The notes beneath the pieces were generated by a model that worked only from the letters and a program-made list of their open reading frames with translations, searched no databases and was not told the DNA's origin. Shown here piece by piece: positions 1-8,854 of a DNA stretch of 64,000 nt (position 1 is its first letter; every line of letters starts with the position of its first letter). The stretch lies in the NCBI GenBank assembly GCA_036850595.1, contig CM072161.1, forward strand, positions 7,957,905 to 8,021,904, given 5' to 3'. The stretch is from Rhyacichthys aspro. Its lineage: Eukaryota; Chordata; Actinopteri; Gobiiformes; Rhyacichthyidae. Made by a program: the position numbers and the translations under genes.

Positions 1-214
1 TCACATTCATCCACTAGGGGCACTTTAGAGTCACCAATTCACGCATGTCTTTGGACGGTGGGAGGAAGCCGGAGATCCCGGAGAGAACCCACGGTGACAG
101 ACTCCTCACAGAAAGACCAGAGTTAGCCAATGATGTTTTGGGTCGGCCGGGATTCGAACTCACGACCTTCTTGCTGTGAAGCAGGAGCACTAACCACTCT
201 GCTACCGTGCACCC
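1..214 (-). repeat. tRNA-derived SINE-like element
   Basis: Read on the minus strand, the element starts near 214 with a tRNA-like head. It carries a polymerase III A-box-like string (TAGCAGAGTGG) and, about 40 bases on, a B-box-like string (GAGTTCGAATCCC). The tail (ending at the window edge) has the phrase about a 'gggttctctccgg' run that recurs in many fish genomes. The left end is cut by the window. A more decayed relative lies near 39.44-39.69 kb. Confidence 0.7.
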
Positions 215-399
215 ACCTGGTTACAACTTTCCAACAATAAATCATACCATGTAAAATAGCCAGGACACTGATCAGTATACAATAAAATATATAGATGGAG
301 GTAGAGACAGTGTCCTTGCTCCTTAAGAGCTACGTTTTAATTTTTTTTTGGTTCATTTTAATTTCCAATGTACTATACATGCCTTTGAATAAAATGTAA

Positions 400-830
400 T
401 AATTCAGTCGTCTAATCCCACTGTAGCGTGTGGGGAGCAAATAGGACCCAGGAGCGGAAACGGTTCAAGTTGAGATAATTTATTTACAGGTGCAGGGGGT
501 TCACAACCGAAATCCACGAGTGCAAAGAAAAACCAAAGAGAACTGCAGGAGAGTGCTGGGCTGTGGGGGCAACGGGAGGCACTGGAAAAAACAAAAGAGA
601 GGCACAGGTTAAATATAATCACAAGAGATCGCTCTAGATTTACCAAACGCTGAAAAAGGAGCCAAGCTGATACCACGGAGGTGATCTGTATACTCTGGCG
701 TCGAGGAGTGTCTCTGCTGGCCTTAACTCCCGATCAGGCTTGATGGCAAAGCAGGAACAGGTGTGTTCAATCACTCCTCAACGCCGCGGGGGAAGGGAGC
801 CACCACACCTACTACTACCACTACAAAGGG
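400..830. repeat. Probable dispersed repeat, family not identified
   Basis: This stretch is more GC-rich than its surroundings and has no coding exon. Its wording (a TTTATTTACAGGTGC segment followed by a purine-rich run, and a terminal CACACCTACTACTACCA) resembles interspersed repeats common in fish. I could not assign a class or find terminal repeats. The open frame on the minus strand across 404-676 has no recognisable protein features. Confidence 0.35.
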
Positions 831-1630
831 TTTCAGTGGGTTTTTTTTCTGAAGTAATCATTTCTACCTGAATGAAATGAAACTATTAATAACCTGTTAC
901 AGCTGGTATTGAGGTCTAAACGTACAACACACACAGATTTCACTCTAGTTATTCCAAACACAAATCTATCTTTATTTAAAATGGAAAAACAGAGCATCTC
1001 AATAATAATGAAACGATTAGATGTCTGCTTTCCCTGAATAATGAACATGTTTTTACAAATCAAATACTGTAAAATTACCTGTATAATAGGTTTAACAACA
1101 TCAATCATCACTTGTGTATTCACCTTTTACATTATGCTTATGTCTTTCTTTGAGCAAAACCCTTACATGTAAATATGGAGGTAGTGTACTCAAGATTTAG
1201 TCTTTTTATTTGCTGTTTAACAATTTGATGTCAGCAGCTTAAAAAACAAACATTTCCTGTTCACACTCTTAAAGCTGCATATTTGACTTAAGTGACAAAG
1301 AGTCTGTTGACAATCCAAAATGATTTTGTCATCATTTTCATTCATAGCCTCATAGCCCTGTAGTATTGTCTACTGTGCAATACTGCCGCTCAATATTATG
1401 GGCCTCAAATGGATTCCAGTTGTGTAATGCTGGTACTAAGACGGAAGTCCCTTCTTTATAATATGTCCACTGTGCCCAGTTAATTACCTCTTAATTAAGG
1501 GGGACTAAGGCTGTAATTACACCTAAGGCCACACTTTAGATACGTTGTTAAAGATTAAAGCTGAATAAAGCTCAATAAATAAATCAGTGTCTATCAATTC
1601 TATATATCTTGGCAGATTCTATCTAATCCA
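831..1630. other. Intergenic, nothing recognised
   Basis: AT-rich sequence with several short open frames but no splice-bounded exon, RNA gene or clear repeat that I could support. Confidence 0.5.
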
Positions 1631-1730
1631 TCAATTACACTCTGTACCCCTTAATTACACACTATACCCCTTAATTACACTCTGTACCCCCTTATTACAC
1701 TCTGTACCCCTTAATTACAGGCTATACCCC
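1631..1730. repeat. Minisatellite, five 20-bp units
   Basis: There are five consecutive 20-base units, each close to TTAATTACACTCTGTACCCC. The units differ from one another at a few positions (for example ACTATACCCC in units 2 and 5). The period is exact, with no indels. The pattern lies about 1.3 kb upstream of the first metalloproteinase promoter. Confidence 0.9.
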
Positions 1731-1829
1731 TATACCCCGCCTACACACCAGTATGTCCTAGAGAACTTATGCTGTAAATACACCGTAAATAACCAGGAAG
1801 TACCGGGCCATAATCTAAAGTGTTACCGA

Positions 1830-1910
1830 GAAATCTAACATAAACAACTTTTTCAGTTTTAAAATCAGCCATTTCTAGTTTCATTTTTGAATTGTAAACC
1901 TTTAAATGTT
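1830..1910. repeat. Left copy of a direct repeat flanking the first metalloproteinase gene
   Basis: The segment beginning AAATCTAACATAAACAAC and ending near TTGTAAACC recurs in the same orientation at 5641-5713 with only a few changes. Weaker similarity continues on both sides. It may be a dispersed repeat or the footprint of the duplication that made the tandem genes. Confidence 0.65.
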
Positions 1911-2149
1911 AATGATAGCCCCTTTGCAACACTTAAGAAATAAAAGCCAAACAGGAAGTCATTATCATGAATTAAAACGTGGGAATCATGACTTTCTATA
2001 TTAGTTCTTGAAAATAGTGTGATTTTCATTGACTCATAAACATAAAGCCTTTTTGGACTCATGCCATATATTTCCCTGTAAATGTGTGAGTCAGATAAAG
2101 TTTGTGGATGACTGTTGTTTTGATATGCAGTGTAATAAAGCTATTGCAG

Positions 2150-2400
2150 CAGTACACATTATATATTTTTTATTTATAAAGGACGTTTAAAAGTGTACAG
2201 TCAGCCGAAGTGCTGTACACAAGCAATAAATAAATAAAGAGATAAAACACAAAACACAGTACAATACAGACACAATGCAATAAAAGACATAAAACAGAAT
2301 AAAAGCAACATAAAAAACACACAATTGATAAATATCTCAAGTTAAAAGCACAAAAGCTCTAGAAAAATTAGTTGAAACATCATATAATTAGAATTTAACC
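2150..2400. repeat. A-rich repeat tail, probably LINE-derived
   Basis: A TTTTTTATTTATAAAGG start, a GTGCTGTACACAA motif, then a long run of AAATAAA/ACAAAACAC words is the usual look of retroelement 3' ends in fish genomes. No reverse transcriptase coding is attached here. Confidence 0.4.
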
Positions 2401-2699
2401 CCCAAGACAATGTTGAACAGTGTGTCAGTTCAAAGTAATAGTTCAATGGTAACTTTGTAGGATTTGCACCTACTAGCGGACTTTCTGTGCAACTGCAATG
2501 ATGCTAACTCACAGGTGCATGTCATATCTTCACGTGTTTTATAAATAACGTGTGTATTATTTTGTTGATCCAATAGATATATTTTGCTAAAAGATGGTAA
2601 CATGCCCCACATTACAATTACTTATGGTTACTCTTCTTTATTCATGTCAGAGAACCAACAAAATGACTTGAGATGAAATATTGTAAGGCTTCAAGGCTC

Positions 2700-2703
<4 letters not shown>

Positions 2704-2785
<82 letters not shown>
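2704..2785. repeat. (TA)n microsatellite, about 41 units
   Basis: An uninterrupted alternating TA run of 82 bases, ending about 190 bases upstream of the TATA box of the first metalloproteinase gene. It creates spurious IYIYIY open frames on both strands. Confidence 0.97.
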
Positions 2786-2788
<3 letters not shown>

Positions 2789-2976
2789 TACAATACTGAA
2801 TAAAAATCTTCATGATATCCATTTTCCAGTCACAACTGATCATGTCATCAAACATTGTTTTGGGAAAGTTTTTTTCTTGAATGAGCCAGCGGACGCCTCT
2901 TCCTCTTCCCGCCATAAAAGGTGTGTTTTCTTAGTCACCGTCGAAATACTTGTTCAACACGCCCCAGTGCATGGTC

Positions 2977-2983
2977 TATAAAA
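2977..2983 (+). promoter_or_regulatory. TATA box of the first metalloproteinase gene
   Basis: TATAAAA sits 46-52 bases upstream of the start codon at 3029, which fits transcription starting near 3005-3010 and a very short leader. A TTAGTCA string (one base from the AP-1 consensus) at 2930-2936 and a CTTCCTCTTCC ETS-like run at about 2898-2908 lie just upstream. That arrangement is typical of inducible MMP promoters, but the sites are inferred. Confidence 0.75.
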
Positions 2984-3028
2984 CCTGTGCCTCCAACACA
3001 GAAACACAAGTCAATCCAAGACAGAACC

Positions 3029-5269
3029 ATGAAGACATTCAACCTGAGCTTGCTGCTACTGAGCCTGGCCGCTGCAGTCTACTGTATGCCAGTGTCAAAG
3101 ATGACGGAGCAGGAGGAAACCTATGCAAAGGTATGTGTTCCTACATTGTCTTCTAATGCATTTATATCTGAATATTGTGTTGTATTAAGATGATCCATTA
3201 TCATTTAGCTGTGAACTAACATCTCTGTCATTTTACAGGAATACCTCAAGAAATTCTACAACCTAAAAGAGGAGAGAGACCAATCAGCCAAACGCATCAA
3301 TCCAATGTACACGAAGCTGAGTGAGATGCAGAAATTCTTTGGCCTCAATATCACTGGGACACTGGATGCTAAGACACTGGCCGTGATGAAGAAGCCTCGC
3401 TGCGGAGTTCCAGATGAAGAAGTTGACAGTTTTGCCGCCTCGACAAACAACCTCAAATGGGCGAAAAACAGCCTTACTTACAGGTAAAGAACTGTTAAGA
3501 CATGCAACAATAACGGAGCATTTTAACAAGCATTTCATAACCATCTGTCATTCTGTGAAACAGGATCGTGAACTACACTCCAGACATGACCGTGGCAGAG
3601 GTTGATGACTCCATTGAGAAAGCTCTCCAGGTTTGGGCTAAAGTGACTCCTCTGAGATTCACCAGGATCTACAGTGGCATTGCAGACATCATGGTCTCCT
3701 TTGTCCGCGGTTGTAAGTAGAACCTCCAACAAGTCGTTATCAAAAAAGAAAATGGTAGCTTTCCTTTAATGGGCAGAGATCCTAAAAGTATGTTGTCAAC
3801 AGCTCATGGTGATGATGACCCGTTTGGTGGTCCTGGTGGAACCCTGGCCCATGCTTTTCCCCCTTCAACTGGTATTGGAGGAGATGTCCATTTTGATGAA
3901 GATGAGACCTTCACCTTCCGCTCAACTTCTGGTAAATTTACTAAAGCTCTATAATCTCATGCTAGTTTCACCTAGAGTTAAAACAACTCACAAATCCTCC
4001 TATGTGTCTTGTCACAGGTTACGTCCTGTTCATGGTGGCTGCCCATGAGTTCGGTCACTCTCTGGGCCTGTCCCACTCCGATGACCCTGGTGCCCTCATG
4101 TATCCCACGTACTCATACAGAAACCCAGACACCTTTGTTCTGCCTCAGGACGATGTCAGAGGCATCCAGTCTCTTTATGGTAAGAACATATTTGTCCTTA
4201 ATACTTCCAATAAAATCCCAAAGTATTATTAGAGACATAGACACTGATTTTATTGAACCCCTACGTCCAAACCCTGATGTCAATCCAGGATCTGGGCTTG
4301 ACCCCTGTGACTCCACCCTGGTCCTGGACGCTGTTGCCACCCTGCGAGGAGAGATGCTCTTCTTTAAAGACAGGTATGGGACATTATTTTTATCAATAGC
4401 CATACAGTATTTAGCCCTGTTCTGGTCAACTTAGCTGCCAATTATACATGTTTTCTTCCTACATCTCAAATCTGATGAATATATATAACTTGTCTCATTC
4501 TGTATTCCAGCTTCTTCTGGCGCAGCCACCCACAGAGCCCTACCCCTCAGCAGAGTCTCATCACAAGCTTCTGGCCAAATGCTCCTGCCTCTGTGGATGC
4601 AGCTTATGAAAACCAGAAATCAGATACACTCCTGCTCTTTAAAGGTAAATGTAGTTCATGATTGTACCTTGACCATGTTTTTATAGTTTTACATTCCTAT
4701 TTCTAACGTATTCTCTTTGAAATTTTCACAGATCGCCAGGTTTGGGCTTTCCGTGGCAATGATCTCATAGCTGGTTATCCAGTATCTATTTCCGCCTTTG
4801 GTCTGCCCAAAACTGTGAAGAAAATCGATGCTGCTCTGTATGATGTGGATTCTGGCAAAACGCTGTTCTTTGTTGGAAACCAGTATTACAGGTGTGTATT
4901 TTGTACAAGACTTATTCAATGCCTTGTGGTGATAATGTGATGGCTGAATTGGTGTAATTATTGAACTGTTTTTAGTTATAATGAGATCACAATGAAAATG
5001 GACCAGGGACCTCCTAAAAATGTGGAGGACACCTTCTCAGGCCTGACCAGTAAAGTGACTGCAGCGTTCCAATACGGAGGTGAGTGCTTTGAACATGTAG
5101 AAAAAGTGAATTAATCAGCTTGTTGTCTTTAGAACTAAGAGTGTTTGTCTGTGGCACAGGTTTCTCGTACATCTACAGCGGGCCCTACATGTTCGAGTAC
5201 AGCCTGAAGAGTGGACATATGCTCCGAATGCTGAGGAGCAACTACTTCCTGTCCTGCAATGACATGTAA
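3029..5269 (+). CDS. Collagenase-type matrix metalloproteinase A (MMP13/MMP8/MMP1-like)
   Basis: Secreted zinc endopeptidase predicted to cleave extracellular matrix, including fibrillar collagen. Ten exons: 3029-3130, 3239-3483, 3564-3712, 3803-3931, 4018-4179, 4289-4373, 4511-4644, 4732-4891, 4976-5079, 5160-5269, giving 459 aa. Visible parts are a signal peptide (about 1-18), propeptide with cysteine switch PRCGVPD (87-93), catalytic domain with HEFGHSLGLSH (218-228) and Met-turn ALMYP, a short linker, and a four-blade hemopexin domain closed by Cys at both ends (DPCDS and LSCND). The three residues that mark collagenases in MMP1 (Tyr214, Asp235, Gly237) are present here as Tyr210, Asp231 and Gly233. 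No furin site or membrane anchor is seen. Exon 6 is uncertain: the acceptor used by the neighbouring paralog has changed (CAG to TAC at 4262-4264), so 4289 is the best downstream choice, and an upstream acceptor at 4241 would add 16 codons in frame. The orthologue (mmp13, mmp30 or similar) cannot be fixed without a tree. Confidence 0.92.
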
Positions 5270-5495
5270 AGCAGCCATGAAGTTCAAAATGAAGGCCACA
5301 TGTTGCACTGTTACAGTTCAATATTGTATTCTTTACTAGCACTAACTATTTGCCTAAAGCACCTTAATTTATTTGCATTTATTATGTATTAATGTATTTC
5401 AGTCATTTTGTTTTGTTATTTATGTACTTATAAAAAATAATATAAATTAATGTTGTGCACCATTTGAAATATGTCAGCAGTATTGTTGGTCTTGA

Positions 5496-5501
5496 AATAA
5501 A
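5496..5501 (+). other. Polyadenylation signal of metalloproteinase A
   Basis: AATAAA about 230 bases after the stop codon, in an AT-rich 3' untranslated region. Confidence 0.7.
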
Positions 5502-5640
5502 ATGCATTTACAAATATTTGAATGCGTTGGTTAGTGATATTAAATCAATAATCTGGTTTTATATTACACAACAGACAGGGGTAGAACTGGAAGGGTACCA
5601 AATAAAAACAAAAACATAAAACCTAATCAATAATGCATGA

Positions 5641-5713
5641 AAGAAATCTAACATAGACAACTTTTTCAGTTTTAAAATCATTTCTAGTTTAATTTTTGAA
5701 TTGTAAACCTACA
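5641..5713. repeat. Right copy of the direct repeat flanking metalloproteinase A
   Basis: Same-orientation match to 1830-1910, located about 140 bases past the polyadenylation signal. Together the two copies bracket the whole gene and its promoter. Confidence 0.65.
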
Positions 5714-6165
5714 AATTTCTATGAAAGCTCCTTTAGAGTTAAAAAGTGAGAATCATTATTTTCTTTTCTTATATTTACAACTTTAAAAGTAGAAATTATT
5801 ACTTTAAAAAGAAGAAACTATGAGATACAAAAAGTCATAATTATCACATAGAAATTCAAAAATAAGTCATAAATAGTCATAATTAAAAAGGTTAGTGGGT
5901 AAATGGGTACTCCATGAAGCTGAAGGGTACATTCTGATCTGACCTTCCAACTTTGGATGTTGTAATGTCCAAGATAGGGGCATCGCAAGAATAAACTAGG
6001 CATTGGAAAGAAACATATTGTTGTTCATATTGTGTCAAGTTGATTAATGTCAAGCTCAGACTGAGCTTGTTGGAATGACTGACATTACAGTTGAGGACCA
6101 ATGTACAGCAACATGTGCAGAAATGTCTGCGTGGTCATGGCAGGACAGACAGTGATTGTATACAT
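5714..6165. other. Intergenic, nothing recognised
   Basis: AT-rich sequence between the direct repeat and the LINE remnant. It contains only short open frames without protein-like features. Confidence 0.4.
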
Positions 6166-6911
6166 TCAATTTAAACTTTATTTCAGACACCAAAATTGGT
6201 CCAGAAGAGACAATCAAAAGAATACATTATAAAGTTGAAAACACTGCTCAGTCCATCATACAAAGTCAACATGAAGTCTCTTAACCCAGTGTTTTCTCAA
6301 AGCAGATGTATTTCTGTAACAGCTCAGAACAGGATTAGTCAGCGTCTCTATGATGGAGTTTTCCGACTCCTCTAACCGACTCAAAATTTAAAAAATTGAT
6401 TGTATTAGCAGTGCCTCACTTGTTGGTGTTTGAGAGTTCACAAACAGTTGGCTGGCACTGTGCCATCTTGGGACCTTAAGCAACAATCTAAAAGCATCAT
6501 TGTGGGCGACGATGAGTTTGTGTAAACTGCTTCTATTATAGCTCCACCAAAGATGAGTCGTATATAGTGGTGTACAAAAAGCTCTAAACAAAGAACGTGT
6601 GACATTAAGAGAGCACATACCAAACAAATCAACATATTGGCCTGTGCATAGAGTTTACAACACTGTCTGTGAATATCCCTGTTATCAGTCCACTCATCTG
6701 TTAAAAAGTGACCAAGGTATTTGACTTCTTTGCATGTCACAAGAGGGTTGTCACACCGGTAAAAGGCAGGAAATTTGAATGCCCTATCATCGCTGCTTCT
6801 AACGACCATGACATTGCTTTTCTTAGCATTGAATTTAACATCAAACACTGTGCCGTATTCTAAGCACACCTTTAGTAGCTGTTGCATCCCAGCACTGTAT
6901 GGACTAAACAT
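6166..6911 (-). mobile_element. Decayed non-LTR retrotransposon (LINE), reverse transcriptase 3' end
   Basis: Two overlapping minus-strand frames (6911-6438 and 6627-6388) together read like the C-terminal part of a LINE reverse transcriptase. The first has the region around KSNVMV and VKYLGH. The second has the thumb region with LFRAFCTPLY and LLLKVPRWHSASQ. A frameshift between them and later stops show the copy is dead. Further similarity to the same tail seems to run to about 6270, followed by a probable 3' untranslated segment. Only the 3' portion is present, as expected for 5'-truncated insertion. The family is not assigned. Confidence 0.8.
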
Positions 6912-8805
6912 ATATAATATATATTAAATAGTATAAAGCATGCATAAACACCAGTTGGTTTTAAAGGCTAATTCTTAAGTAATAAATTCTTCCTCTTTTT
7001 CTCAAATGTGTACTCTCTAAACAGAAATATGTCTGTCCTTGCCCATTTAATCAGGTCTCTCTGAGTTGGCAGCCTATATGATGGCCACTAGATGGTGGCA
7101 TCTGGTAGAGTCTCACCCTCCCCAGGATTACTATGAAACCTTAAGGCACTCTTCCAAGACTAAATGTAGGATTGGTTCAGTAAAGAAAAATGGCTTTTTA
7201 GTTTTGAAAGTAATTGGTCGGGGTTACTGCTTGTACAGTGCTTTCAGAAATCAAAAGTTACACAGCATGTTTTAAAAATCTGCATCAGTTACAGAGAAGG
7301 TAGCCTCGAAATCAAGTGTGACTTTACAGTAAATAAATAAATAAATAAATAAATAACATTAATGATGGTAGAGTCATGAGTCAGAGTTCATGAGAAAAAA
7401 TATGTCTAACAATACTTTGTGTATAATGTTGGGGGAAGTAAATGTGTCAACCCCAGCTGGTGTCAGTGGTGGTGACAGTGTCGCAATTCAGGATTTTTGT
7501 TTCAGTTTATTGACCTAATAATCCGCAGCCACAGGGCCTGGTGTTTGTTCTGCCTCTGTTCACACAGGTCTTCTCCAACACATGAAAACATGGATATTAC
7601 CATGTACCATTTAAATTAAGTCCATGACCATGTTTCAGGAGTTGGACCATAGTCTAATCTAATATCAATTTCACGTCTTTATGTGGTGCTGCTTTCAACA
7701 CGTCAAAGAAAGAGCTGAAGAATCCATTTAAATAGTACATAATGTTATAATATTTCAATTGTCACTTGTTACCACACTCATTACAATCAGTGCAGTGTGA
7801 TTTTTTTTTCCAACCTGAATTTGACAAGCACATACGTCAACTTATCTGCTGTAGGGCATGGAGCATATTTAAGTGACACTTATCCCTATGACTGGAGATG
7901 GTTTGTTTGTGCAAGAGGAATGATGACAATACATTACTGTGACATATTCATATAAAAAAATCAAAGCAGCTCGTGTGTGAATGTGTGAATAGACTTAAAT
8001 ACATGTAACATTAACCACAGTCTGTGCAGTAAATGGTGATTAATGCAAACGTCAGTTGGTCGGTGTTACAACTTGTCTGCTGTTGACTATATACATCACT
8101 TTATATTAGGTATTAGCATAAAGTCTGGTCTATAAATGAAGAATACTTATGATATATGTGTTTACTGTTAATTTGATATTATATCTGTGGTTATATGTTA
8201 ATGTTTTTTACATCACATACAGCACAGCAGCAATTATTTGTATGGGCCAGTACCTTGGTTAAGTCTTTAATATGGAATAACAGCTGCAGTATAGTTTCAT
8301 AGAACACTGATCTGAATCATGTAGTTTCTTGATTAGAAATGTTAATGTTTCTGGAAATATATTTATATATAGAACAATTAACAGTCTGACTTTTTTGTAA
8401 AGATGTGTGAGTCATTAAAGGCCACAGGTTATTTTTTCATCTCTGACATGACACAACCTGCCTGTGTTTACTCACATGGTGCTTCATTGTCACAGCCTGG
8501 GGTTATTGATGGGTGTAGGGATGCATCAAACACCACAACTGAGACTGCTTTACAACACAGATTTATGTAATAATGCAATTAGAAATGTACGCACCAAACA
8601 TAAAACAATAAAAATATTACATTTATTTTAGAATGAGGGATTAATTGACAAATGTCTTAATTATATGTGTGGGTGTTATTGTGGTACTTTTTGTCTGAGT
8701 AATGAATGCTGATTGTCATCTTTAAATGGAGTTTTCCATTTATGGAAGTTGAGCAACTAATCCATGTTTGGTAGTTCCTCAGTACGCCCACTCTTGAAGC
8801 GTCCG
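6912..8805. other. Intergenic region between metalloproteinases A and B
   Basis: No gene recognised. There is an (AAAT)n microsatellite at about 7331-7356 and a consensus AP-1 site (TGAGTCA, 8408-8414) about 400 bases upstream of the gene B TATA box. Pieces around 7440-7470, 7855-7890 and 8205-8235 recur, rearranged, inside intron 3 of gene B (about 9625-9830). Confidence 0.5.
7331..7356. repeat. (AAAT)n microsatellite
   Basis: Six to seven tandem AAAT units. Confidence 0.9.
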
Positions 8806-8812
8806 TATATAA
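8806..8812 (+). promoter_or_regulatory. TATA box of metalloproteinase B
   Basis: TATATAA 43-49 bases upstream of the start codon at 8855, the same spacing as in gene A. Confidence 0.75.
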
Positions 8813-8854
8813 CAGCTGTTTCTGACCAGAGACAACACATTCCACTGAGGAACC

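Noticed and set aside
120..214. Possible functional tRNA gene, from A- and B-box-like words
   Set aside because: The head lacks a foldable cloverleaf and continues into a SINE-type body; a relative occurs elsewhere in the window.
1631..1730. CRISPR-like array
   Set aside because: The units are contiguous 20-base tandem repeats without unique spacers, and the genome is a vertebrate one.
2673..2981. IYIYIY repeat-containing frames on both strands
   Set aside because: These are translations of the TA microsatellite, not genes.
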